This document shows positions 1 through 12,000 of a DNA stretch of 64,000 nucleotides, piece by piece (positions within the stretch are counted from its first letter, which is position 1; each line of letters starts with the position of its first letter). The stretch lies in contig NC_044282.2 of the NCBI RefSeq assembly GCF_004027225.2, positions 59,947,225 through 60,011,224 of the forward strand, written 5' to 3'. The stretch is from Strigops habroptila (lineage: Eukaryota > Chordata > Aves > Psittaciformes > Psittacidae). A program made the translations under genes and the position numbers. The notes under the pieces are model-generated. The model did no database searches, was not told the DNA's origin, and was given only the letters and a program-made list of their open reading frames with translations.

Positions 1-1089
1 TCCTAAAGAAAAGATAGGACACCAACTTTTTTGCACTCTGGTGTAAAACTCTGACCATGAAACACAGCACTCCTTGGCCTCTGGTGACCTTCCATGTTTG
101 CTGTGTCCTGAAGCAATGTTGGGTCCCACTTCTGATACTCTGTGGGATGTGCATTTCTTCAAAGCCAGGGTGGCCCTGGTCTGCCCTGGACCTGGTCCAG
201 GTAGCTGTGTTGAGGGCCTGAAAAGAAAGTCATGCTTGTGAGGCCTTTTGGCTCACCTAACTCATCCACACTAATCTCTATCTGAGCAACATCTCCTTCT
301 CCTTCACCTATCTCCACCACCCAACACCACTTTGTTACTTTTGCTTCTCTGTTAATTAACCATATCTTCTTGGGGGCCAGAGACAGGGGAAGAGCTGGAG
401 ACCCCTGCAGGATCAGTGCTGCTGTAGGCAGGCAATCCCTGCACACATAGGTCATGTCTTCCAGGTAGGACTTAGGTCTTGGGAAGCTCAACTGCTGGTT
501 GGTCAAGGGCAAAGGCTATGGCAAAAGCTTTGCTAGCAGTGGTGTGGGTGACTGTAGGCCAGTGGCAATGGGTGTTCCTGGCCCTACTTCCTTGACTGGT
601 ACAGCTACAAGGAAAGAAAAAAGATCTGCAGGAACTGTTCCCATTTCTGAAACTTTCCCACAATTTCCAGAAAACAAAGGTGAAAAGCAACAGCCCCCAA
701 CCCCTACATATATGAATTTCCTCAAATACAGGTTCTGTTGTCCTATTTTTATTCTGATTTTTTACTGTAAACAGGAAGAAACAAATGAAAATATTGAAAA
801 GGAAAGATGAAAACATCCTAATTACTTTATCTTTGTAAAATCTCCTGACTCTTTCCTTTCCATTGCGAACCAGGCCACACAGCTTAAATCAGAGAGGTCT
901 TCTCCCTGTGAATGCAGAAGATATAGGCTGTTGGTAGATACTGGGAAAGCCACATAGCTGCTTTAAAGAAGATACTGAAAAATGAGAAAGGGCATGGAAG
1001 AAAGAGCTACAGAAATTATCTGAAGAGTAAAGAGAAAGCCTTAGCATGACAGGCTCAGAAAACTTGTTGGCTTATCAGAAAAGGAGATG

Positions 1090-1410
1090 GAGAGGTGACT
1101 GGAGGAAAAGTGCTTGAAGCAAAAGGTCTCTTCAGTCTAGAAAGAAGTGGCCTTCCCATGGATGCAAAGCCGAGCTAAACCACCCAGGTGTGTGGTTACC
1201 GCTGAGGATAATTAGTCGATAGGCTACCCAGGTTCTTCATCCCTGGATAGCTTTAAATTAAGAGTAGATGCCTTCTGGAAGCAATGCTTTAGCCAATTGC
1301 AAGCTATTGAACCATGGGGCTGTAGCTACATCTGAATATCATACTTATAGTGCTGAAATATAATCAGTCGAGCTAGATGGGAGGTGAGACCATGGGGGCC
1401 TTGAATGCCC
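1090..1410 (+). mobile_element. Old CR1-like LINE remnant
   Basis: The stretch contains TCTCTTCAGTCTAGAAAG and, later, a segment about a tail of decaying CR1 internal sequence (gatgccttctggaagcaatgctttagccaattgcaagc) ending near a gagctagatgg block. This matches the order of an old sauropsid CR1 3' region, strongly diverged. Confidence 0.45.
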
Positions 1411-2459
1411 TGATTCATGAAAAGCAAAGGGAAATTTAGGAAAAAGATGCGGGCAAAATTTATTTATTTACTTAAGTATGTGTGCATGTATGTATGTATG
1501 TACAGTATTGATGCCCAGCTAATGTACGGAGATTCCTGCTGGATTTGCTTGGGCAAACCTGGAAGGACTGTTGAGGGGAACTTGGTAAATGTTTATGAGA
1601 ACTGTACGATTTCCTCCTTGTTTGAGGGCACAGCCCTTATTCATGGTCACAGAGCTCCTGCTTGAGGTAACATTAATGGCTCAGCAAATCAAGGTGATAG
1701 AGAAATCAGGATGAGAATTTTCACCAGGAAAACATGGAGTAATCTAGGAAACGTTTTCTTCTGCCTTTATACTGTTGTTATTACACTCCTGGTCCCACTG
1801 TGCTTGCAGATCACAAGCAAACAGGAAGTCTGCGTGACTTAGTACTTCATCTCTTCGAAATGAGCTTTTCCTTTCTTTATTACCCATTCTGTTCCTAATT
1901 TTTTCCTTTTCTTTTTTTTTTTCTTTTGTGCTTTAAAGACATATTTCACTCCGAGCTGTTTCACTATCAATGTTCAGTTCTCTCACTGGGCAAGATCTGC
2001 AGGACAAACTTTCACCAAATGTGTTGCTTGGAAAATGCTTTTCCTGAGCTCTGCCTGCCATTCTGAGCAAAGCTCTTGATGGATTTTCACTGGGGAGAGC
2101 TGCCAGCAGCTAAATAGGGTCTAAACCCACCATTTAGACTATGGGCTGCAAGGTGTGAGGGCAGCTTCAGCATCAGGAGGGCAGCTTGAGCAAATCTTGA
2201 GCAAATCTTCATCAACTGAGGAATAAAAAGAGAGCAAGACTGAAGGATATTGTAACAGGTAGGGTCCCTTGAAAAAGTGAGGCGGTCTAAACACTCGTCC
2301 CTTGGCTGGATTAGACCCCCATAACCTTTCTTCCTTGTGCAGCCTGTTCTCGTAAACCACTGGTGATGGAGACATGGTCTTCCTCTCTACTCTCTCTCTA
2401 AACAGGTAATGAGGTACATATCACATTTACCCTGTGTTTTACCTCTGAACACTCCATGT

Positions 2460-2760
2460 CTTTCAGCTACCTCATTGTCTGTGCTTCCCACTGCCCCGCT
2501 CACCCTTGTTACTGTCTTCTGTATTCCCTCCACTTGCTCCTGTAGCCCTGTGTGATGCCCCAAGCTGGACCCTGTGCTGGGGTCCCATCTGGACCTCCTG
2601 CATCCCAGGTGATGCCCCAGTTTATATACCTCAGAGTGGAGTTAACCTTTGCATCAGCTGACTCATGCTCAGCTTCTGATCTGCAATGCAGATCCTCTTC
2701 TGCTCCTGTTGATCTGTCCCGTTGTGGTTGACCTCCACCAATACTATCTCATTGTGTGCA
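2460..2760 (-). mobile_element. Diverged CR1 LINE fragment, internal part
   Basis: The order resembles reverse-strand CR1: a gccccaagctggaccc block, then acctttgcatcagctgactcatgctcagcttctgatctgc, then atcctcttctgc, corresponding to the GACTCATGTTCAACTTGCTG region recalled from avian CR1. Divergence is high. Confidence 0.45.
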
Positions 2761-5700
2761 GGATCTCTACTAAAATCTCTTTTTTCCCATATTATCACAA
2801 ATACTCAGCTTCCAGGACAGAGTTTCTATACAAAGAGGCCAATGGAAGTACAGTGCTCTCTTCTTGGTAAATTTCTCTGATACTCACAGAATGGGTGGTG
2901 ACCCAGACCCTCTGGATGTCAAACTGATCATCTCCATATGAGATGGACGTGGGCTCCCAGCCCTGGAGGCATCAAGTATTTCATGCCCTGTGTACACAGC
3001 CATCAGCATGGCAGGGAGGGGCTGTAGGGTCTTGCATATAGAGAGGCTGTGATGCCTTTCATTGCATGGCTGAAGAAAGCCTCTCCATTCATTCCTTCTG
3101 AGCAGGTTTTCTAGCCCCTCCCGTCTTGACCCTGATTGCTTATCAGCTGGAATATGTTTATCCTAAATCTTTCTTTCCTCCTTTTCCAGTCTCCCCCTCC
3201 ACCTCTCCCTTTCCTGCTTTCTCTCCCACTGTTTCTCTCTCCCAGCAGCCCACATGAACACCTCCTTTCCAAGGCCAGGGCTGAGCTTGCAGAGGAGTGG
3301 CCCTTCAGACTAAGCTTTAATTTGCACGCTCCCTGTTTCAAGGGCACAAGGCGTTTTTTCGGCTGTTGTTCTCCTCCGCAGAACTGGAAGGTTCTGGTTT
3401 GTGCCGCTGTCAATTGAGACACGACCAGTGTAATTACAGCATGTTCCCTCCCTCTGGAATTCATCAGAGACCAGCTCCTTTTATAGCCTGGCCAGAGCCC
3501 CTCTGAGGGACTGCTCCTATGCTTCTGATAGTCTTTTTACACTCTATGTCCCCGGGGCTGACGTGGAAGCGCTGCAGCATTGACCTCAAGCCCCACAGGT
3601 CCTTTTGAGTGGTTCCTAGAAATCCCTCCTGGAACGTTGCCCATGGGGTATAGTCACAGCTCTGCCCTGGGAAGGCTGTGCCTGGCGATGGTCTGCGCCT
3701 CTGCAAAGTCCCTGCTGCTGCAGACACTATGCAGAGACCAGGTCCTTAAAAAATGGACATTACAGAAGATATAACGTGACTCCCCCAAGTTGTGCATGTC
3801 TCCAGGAGCTCTACATAGCTACCACTTCATAGATAATTTGTGAGCCCTTTTCAGTCTAGGTTTTACCCATCCCAACCACTCTTAGAGGGCAGATGTAAGG
3901 ATGCAAATCAGTCATTAATCTCCCTGTGATGATCTCCTTCCAAAGCAGTGGTGGTGGTGGCGAAGAGGTGGGGTGAGGTTGGAGTTGTGCACTGCTGTTG
4001 TTTGAGAGATGCTTGTGCTGTGGGAAATCTGGGCCTCTCTGGCACCCTGGTAGTCAACAGCAGTGGCTGGTCAGGCTGATGAAATAGGAAGGGAGAACAC
4101 CACCCCATCCCACCAGCCTTTCAAACCTAACTCTCAGCCCAAGTCACACGGAGCTAACAAAGTGCAAATGAGCATCTTCTTCTCTCTGTGGACCTCTGAC
4201 TTGTTTTGTATTTTAATACTCTTGCTGTCCCCATACCTCCTGGCCTGCTGCTGTTTCTCCACATTTCCAACTACTGGGCAGCATTAGCAGAAAATCAAGT
4301 GCATGCAACTCCTTCCCAATAGGTGTTTCACAAAAGGGACTGAAGACTTCCCCAGGACCTTTCTATGAAGTCTTTCTTGCTCCTGCTGTAAAGACATAGT
4401 CTTACTGTGAAGACATCCTGGGGCATTTCTCTTAGACTCGCAGAAGCAGGATATTGCAAAATCCCCAGAGAGTCCAGGAGGTTGACATTGGTTGGAAACC
4501 AAGGAGTCTTGTTCTCCTGAACTCCTTGGGTGTTTTTTCTTCCTTCAGCCCAAGGTCCATGGCGTGTGGACAGAGTACCTTAGGGTTATCTGCAGTGCGT
4601 GTTGTGTCCTGTCCCCGCCTTCCCAAGCCAACCAGTTAGCCAAGTGAGACATATTTAGTTACCCACTGGGTAGAGTGTTAGTTGGAAAGTGAGATAGGAT
4701 ATAAACTCCCCTACTTGCAGACTCTCATCATGTGCCTCCCGAGCTGGGAAATACAGTGCAAGAGTGAGATGAAACAAGCTCAGTGTTATCATGACTAACA
4801 AGAACAAGTGGGTTTCTAATCTTGGAAATGAGATGATCTTCTCCATCACAGGGCACAGCTCTAGTAATAAACAGCACCAAGCACAGATGCTGGAACTTGA
4901 TTGTCTGTATCGTTAGCACGATGGTTGGCACAGTTTTGACCCCCACCAACTACTACCAACTTAAGCCATCCTAAATCTACTTTTGTAGTCTAAGCACAGG
5001 GATGCTGCTTCACTCAGATGCTGTTCAGGTAGAGCACCCAAGTCTTTTGGGGTGCCCCATCTGAAGCCTCTCTGGGTGCAGCAAGCATGTGGCCTCAGCA
5101 CAGCTGAGCCTGTTGATGTATCACTCCTCTTGCCCTGCTTCTTAAACCCTTTACATAAACATTTACTAGTGCCCAGGATTGGGAAAAAGCGTATAAGCAG
5201 ATAGAGCTCTGCTCTGACTCATTGCGGCTGCTCAGATGTTTTTGCCCTGCTTTTCATTCACATGAGCGCAGACCATGACAGAGGTCAAACCAGCACGTGA
5301 TATCTTTAAAAAGCCGAGAACTGAACCAGATTGTTCTTCCCAAAAACCTTTCCTGGCAATTATTTTTCTTTTCCCCTCCTGGCATATCCAGGCCATGCCA
5401 GAGTTTCTGCATGGAGCACGTGGAAAATGCAGCAACCACACATCAAAAAATGCAGAGGAAGAAAGAACAACAAAGGAAAAGAGCAGATGGCACAGGATAG
5501 TTCTTGTTTATCTCACACTGGGGCTTGCAAGGTTGCAGAGATCTTCAGGCTGAGTTTGGATGAGGAAGAGATGTCCATTAGCTCCATTGCCTTCATTCCC
5601 CACGTAAAGCATTCTCCCTCCTTTGCCACTCCAGTCTCCCCACCACTGCCCCTGCCCCCATCCCATTAGGACCCAGCGGGCTGTCGGAAGCATAATGGAA

Positions 5701-6414
5701 GAGAAAGCTTTCATCCATCATAGACCTTGAAGAGTTCAGCGAGGCAGAGCCATCACAGAGGAGAAACATTCCTCCACGAATCCCCTCTTGTCTCTCGGGT
5801 GGGAAGGGGGAGGAGGAGGGAGAGATAAGGCCAAACTAATTTGTCTTTTTTAATTGGCTCAGAATACTTGAACGAAAGCTGGTTTGTTATCCTTGGCTTT
5901 GCTCTGGCAGGCGTCCAGGATGTAGGGCAGAGACAGAGGCTTCTGAAGAGTTAACCTTTTCTAAATATCCTATTAGGATCCTCTCCATTTAGTGTAAGGA
6001 CGAGGGGAGGGCAGAGTGTAGAGGCAGAGTGGGAGGGCCTCTTCGTCTTTCTGTTTTCCCCTTTTCCTATTAGAAACCCAGCCTTGGAAGGGACACAGGG
6101 ATAGCAGAATAGCAAAGGCCCAAGGGTGAGAGTCTTCTGGTCAGTTTTTGCTATATGTGTTGTAAGCATCCAGAGCTGAGCTAATCACCCTGAGCTCACT
6201 TTGTAGTCTCCAAAGAAAGACAGGGCACTTCTAACGCACAGTTTGTCTCAACCTAAAGCAGGCATCTCAGAGAGGCCAAATGATTCATGCCTGCCTGTCT
6301 GCAGGGGTCTGCAGTGACTGGAAAGGGAGCCTAGAGGTCAATAGCTTGAATGGATGCATCCATTTAGGTGCACACATGTAGGCACATAGTGTCCTCTGAG
6401 ATGCTCTAGGGTTT

Positions 6415-6478
6415 ATCATAGAATCATAGAATGGATTGGATTGGAAGGGGCCTGAATGATCATCGGGTTCCAACCCCA
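6415..6478 (-). mobile_element. CR1 LINE 3' end fragment
   Basis: The segment atcatagaatcatagaatgg, then ttggaaggggcc, then gttccaacccc, is the reverse complement of the CR1 3' terminus with its 8-base tail repeat. Only about 64 bases remain. Confidence 0.85.
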
Positions 6479-7667
6479 AGACATTTTCTTCTGAGATATT
6501 TATATTTATCTGGTGTCACACAGATATGACAACAGATCTGTGGGAGACCTGTGCAGGTCTTGAAGAGCAGTTGGAGGCTGAGGGCATCTAAAATGTCACT
6601 TGATGCCTACTCATGGGCAACTGAATCAAGATGCTAAAGTCAAAGCAGATGTCTTGGGCTCTGACTGTCTTGCCCTAGCTGACTAAATTTTGTGTATATG
6701 GTTGGGAAGAAGTGGCTTCAAAGTCAGGCTTGAGGACAGATTGACTGGCAATCCACGATTTGTGTTTCCATGTTGCAAATGACTGTTGAAAAACCCATTT
6801 GTTCTAGAAGAGAGGTCACCAAATGCTTTAAAACAAACTCAAAGGCATATTTACAAGATCATTTAGGAATGAACTGCACTATGTGTGTCCTTCATTAGTC
6901 TTTGTTGTCATGATGTCTGGCAAGCAAAGTGGTCCAACATACTTCCTTGAAGGGTCTCAATTCTATCTTTCATGTGGATAGATGATGTGCACAAAGATGA
7001 GTTCAAGACCATGTAGGTGGGTCTTAAAACATTACTGGACTTTTCCAGGGCTCCTCACACAGCCTGCTCAGGTCCAGTGAAGAGGCAGTTAGCAGAAAAC
7101 CAGTGATTCTGCACGCTTTGGTTTCCTCTCATGCTCAGATGGGTAAATCCCTTGTCTCCAGATGGTTACAGTCCCAGGTCAAGGCCTGTGCCCTCCACAC
7201 GTCTCGGAGCGTCAGATTTGCTTTGGTCTGACAGCATTACTGCAAAGTAATTTCTCTCTTTGAGCCATGCAACTCTAGTGGGCAAAGAGGCGAGAGGCAG
7301 TGCTCAGCAGCTTGACTTACAGTTTGCAAGGTCTAGAGTTAATTCTGTGCTCAATTATAAATTTCTTTTAGTGGAGATGGCAGGTCTAATTGATTTAGGA
7401 GCCAAATTCCCATTTCTCAAAGAAGACTTATCTGGACTTGTAAAAACTGGAGTTTGCTTGCAATCGAAACCAGGAGAGTTGATGTCCCTTCTAGATGGTC
7501 TGCCATCTTAAATCATCTTAATTAACAATGTAATTTAATTCATATAAATATCTGATTAGTTGGTTGGTTTTTTTTGAAACCCATGTTCCTATCAAAGCCC
7601 ATCATGTAGGCTGTTTAGCTGCATTCCTCTGTCTCATGGAGAGTGCAAAATCCAGTTTGCAGGAGTT

Positions 7668-7736
7668 TTGGTTGGAACTAGATGATCTTAAGGTCCTTTC
7701 CAACCCTAACTATTCTATGATTCTGTGATTTTATGA
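7668..7736 (+). mobile_element. CR1 LINE 3' end fragment
   Basis: ttggttggaactagatgatc, ggtcctttccaaccctaac, then tattctatgattctgtgatt form a typical CR1 3' end with tail repeats. The copy is very short. Confidence 0.85.
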
Positions 7737-8094
7737 AATAAAAGCCTACAAAGTGAGAAATGGGAAAATGTCCTGGAGAAATATGGCAAAGCCTGGAATC
7801 TAAGGCTATACTTCAAATCCCTGCCCCCTGTTTTCATTGACCGAGCGTGTTAGGGTTCACCCAGTGCGACCGAAGCAATGTCATCAAGACAGTCCCAGCC
7901 CCTGGGTTTTGCTTTTCTCAGATATCTAAATCGGCTTGTTTGACAGATGCAGGCAGGCAGAGGGTGGCCTTGCAGCCAGACACCGGCATGGGCGCCTGCA
8001 GAGATGGGTCTCATTCCCTGCTCCACCCCGTAAGTCCTGGGATGCTTGTGACATGTCACATCATATGGCAGCTGCCACAGCCCTAGCCAACAAG

Positions 8095-8250
8095 GGTCAG
8101 AGCACTTTGGGATTAGAAGGGGCTTCTTGAGGGCATCTCACCCATCGTCCTGCCTCAAGGCCGTAAGATGTGTCTACCACCTTATCCACAACAGAGGCTG
8201 TTGTGAAGGATGCTGAGTTTCCCAGGTGGTTGCTCCTTCCTAGGCTTCCC
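8095..8250 (-). mobile_element. Possible ancient CR1 fragment
   Basis: ggattagaaggggcttct, ggcatctcacccatcgtcc and tgcctcaagg occur in the order of an old reverse-strand CR1 3' region. The match is weak. Confidence 0.3.
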
Positions 8251-11200
8251 TGTCCTTGACATTAGAAGTCCCTTCCTTCCCTCCTTCTACCTTTCATGAA
8301 GGAATGACACTCCTCAAGTGGCTCTGCAGACAAACCAATTTCAATTCTTCCTCCTTAATCTTCTGTTACTCCTCCTTTACTCATTCTCTTTACATTTTGG
8401 TGGGGCTGTCCCCAGTCTGACCCCTTTTTCCCTTGAAGCCCAGGGCACAGGAGGGGGCCCAGCGCTCCAGCTGAGATCTTCCCAACACCAAGGAGATAAC
8501 TTCATAGCTAACTTCAAAGATAATGCCATAACTCCATATTTCTCCCCAAAGTCTCAGACACTTCCCAGGAATTGGGAAGAGTGGTTCCCGTTACAAAAGG
8601 AGATTAGGGAGAGCTCTTGGTTTGCAGATATAAGACACCCATATTTTGATGTCCACAGGTCAGTCATCCAGCTGGCCAGATCTCTGCTGCTGAGTGGAGC
8701 AAGTCGCTGTGGTGGCTCCAGTCAATACTGGGGTAGAATTTGGTTGTCTCATGGGTGTCTAAGGTCCTTACTAACCAGAGATCCTGCTGCCATTCAGGCT
8801 GGTGTGAGTCTTGTGCCAGATCTTCTGACCCTGTGTCGATACCTAAGATGCTTTCACGCATTCCCAGTGCTGCTGTTTGGCCAACTGAATTACGTCTAAG
8901 GGTACCATGGGGAATAAAGGGAATATAAAGGGAACTTGGACATCCATCTTGCAGGGGAACACTGACCTGGAGAAATTTATTAGTCTTAATCCACAACCGA
9001 GTCCTGTCTTGGCATGCCAAGTCTTACAATCTGCCTTGCCCTGCTTTCACATTTACCTTCTCAATTTCCATCTCTTCACCACATGCAAAGAGACTCCCCT
9101 CGCCCTCCTTGGTGGGGGCATTGCATGACCCTATCCCATCTACATCCCTGAGCACCCCCTGGGAGCAGGCACTGGAACACCTGAGAGGCACCCCAACATT
9201 TGGGACCTGAGGACAGATCAAAGGGGTGGTAAAACACCTTCCTTTAACTCTGCTAGCACTGTTGATCCCTGCATGAAGAGGGGCTGCCTCCTCCTGCATG
9301 GGGATGTGCTGGAGGCTGAGCAGAGCCCACCACTCTCTGGAAACCCCCCTCCCTTTCCCCATGCTTTGCAGAACTGGGCACCCCCAGCCCTTTGAGGGCT
9401 CTGACAGTAACCATGCCACGGGGGGCTGTCAGTCAACGCAAGGTTGGGCAGTGTCAGCCACAGTTCGCTGTAATCTCCCTGTGGGGAGAGCGGTGCCAGA
9501 AGTGACAGCTACCTTTATCCACATCCCGGGGATATAAACAGTATCATGCAATAATGACAGGGGGAGCATAAGCATCAATATCCTTCAGCTGCTTTGGCCC
9601 CCCTCTCTCTGTCCCGGAGTGTGTTCCTGAAAAGCCTCATTTCCTAATACCTGGAGTTTCTTTGCTTATTAACCTTATCTGCTGGAGCAAAGTACCTTGG
9701 TGAAAGACATTTTTTGGTGACGTTTTTTGGAATGTTTTTGTAATCCTTGCATTTATAGGCAAAGACAAGGAGATCAAAGCTGCCCAGGGTTTATAAAGCA
9801 TGTCAGGCTGAAAGTTGGACATCAATTAAAGTGATATACACGTTGTCCGGATTTATGAGAAAACACTGATTTTGCCCCATCCCCTGCCTCCAAATCAGTG
9901 AGACTCTTTGCAGTGACTTGCACCTTTTTTCAGGGCCTGCTGATGAGTGATCGGGGATCTGAGAGCAATGCAAAAGAGACCCAGTGCCTCGTGGTTCTTT
10001 CTGTCCGCAAATCCTGGCCCCACATGCTTTGAGTTGGCTGGTCTCAGATGCTTCCATTCACTCTGCCCATGACACTGCAGTGGCAGCAGTCAGAAATTAT
10101 TCACTTGAAAGGTTTTTGGAAGGGAAAAGGGGATACAAGACCAAGAATTCAGTTTTTCTTCATAGTGTTTTTTTTTGTGGGGGGGTCTTCTTTTGCCTTC
10201 TTTTGCAGTAGAAGTTGTTTTATTATCACCAGAAGGAATGCTGAAAACTGTAAAGCCTTCATGTTTTGGTTGCAAATAGATAAATTCCCTCTTGAAAGGC
10301 TACTGAGGGATTTTCTAGCAAGAGAGTTTGGGTCTCCAACCCCGCCATGTTCCCAAATAGTGTTCCAGAGTGGGTACCCTCTGTGTGACACTGCAGGAAA
10401 GGTAAAGGAGAGCCCCGTGGCTGGGCTGTTTGGGAAAGGAGATTTCAGTTCCTAGCCCTTCTCAGGCTCATGAAGTGGAGACTGAAATAATCTGTTTCCC
10501 AGGAAAGACCCATGACCTCCTCTCCAGCCTTCTTGCTGAAGTTGGTCAACTCTATATCAAGAATTAAGTGACTCATAGACCGTGAAGGTAACGGAGGGGA
10601 GGGAAGGCTGGCTGTGTGTTTCATCTTTAGTGTGCTCCCCTGCACAGGTGCACACTGCTGCTGTCCGTTCATCGGCATCAATGCACTAGGACAGTGGGGA
10701 TGGAGGATGGAGTCTGATTTATAGCCACAGGCTCCCTTTCCCTATGGTCTTCTGTTTATATTGCTGTTGTGCAGATTTCATTCACCTCTGGTTTCTGGCC
10801 ATGCAGGATCATTTTCCTGTGGGTGGCTGGAGTAAATATGAAAAAAATCCTCAATATCTAAGAACCTAAAAAAAGGTTCTGGATCTAAAAATGACCAAAG
10901 GGAAAGCGAAGGGGGTGGGTGACGATAATTAATAAATGCAGATTGGATAGTTCATCCCTAAATTAGGCCTTGCTTCCATCTCATTTCCCCTGCTGTATTT
11001 CAGATATCCTCCAAGTGTTTCCTGGCAGTCCCTCTGCATTTTTAACATCATAATTTTGTTCATTTACTCCAGCGTTCACTGCTCTTCCTGTGTCTTGTGA
11101 CCAAGGGTTGATTCCAGTGAACATTATTCCTCAAGAACAAACCAGGAGCAGATTGTCCCTTTAACCCTCTTGGAAACAAACTCATCCAAAGAAAGAAGTA

Positions 11201-11832
11201 CTCCAAAAGCACCTGTGAAAACTAGAAACAGATCTTGCTGGGTGGAAGGAACAAGAGGTGAAGGTGCCACAAATGGGATCAGGGTCTGGCTCCTGCTACA
11301 GACATGGTCACAGACCCAATTGCTTGGGCTTTTCCTCTCCAGCAGGCTCAGGAGCTGCTTGAAACTCATGCCTGTGTGCTCCCAGGTTACCTCTGTTCCA
11401 GCCCAGGATATCTCAGGACATCTGAGACAAGCTGACTTCACATTTCTTTAGTGAAAGAACTGCAGAGGTGCCACCTGGATTGCATGGACAACTTGATCAA
11501 AATCTGCTCTGTGGCTACCTGGAGCTGCCATTCGGTCCAAAGGAGTGGATTTGCCTGAGCAACCATATCTTGGAAAGCGAAAGAAATGGAAGTGGAGATG
11601 CTCTTCGAGGTGTTCTTCTGGTCAATGGTAGCAGCATTTTACGGATACTTGTGAGCAAGCCACCAAGGGTCTAGATCCAAGTTTTACTCTCTGTGGATGT
11701 GAAGCCTGCTTAAGGGTGTCTGGCCGTAGTGATGTTCCCCAGTCTGTGCCCCAGGCTGCCAAACCTGCAGTTACTCTGATGATGAAATTTCTGGTACTGT
11801 GTTAGATAGGTCCTTGGAATGGTTAGGACTGA

Positions 11833-12000
11833 TAGAGAGGAAGAGAAAGAGAAAAAAAAAGAGAAAAAGAAGAAGAAATATAAGAAGAAAAAGAATAAAG
11901 AATAAATAAAAAGAAAAGGAATAAAGAAAAAAGAAAAAGAAAATTAAAAAGAAAACTAAAAACAAATTTCAAAAGAAAAAGGGAAAGAATAAAGAAAAAG
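11833..12000 (+). repeat. Polypurine (GAAA/AAAAG) low-complexity tract
   Basis: About 168 bases are almost only A and G in GAAA, AAGAAG and AAAAAG units, with a few T and C interruptions. The reverse strand reads as a spurious Phe/Leu-rich frame. Confidence 0.9.

Noticed and set aside
8318..8899. 193-codon plus-strand frame with a Leu-rich start resembling a signal peptide
   Set aside because: The hydrophobic start comes from a pyrimidine-rich CTT/CTC stretch. No domain, donor or conserved follow-up is visible.
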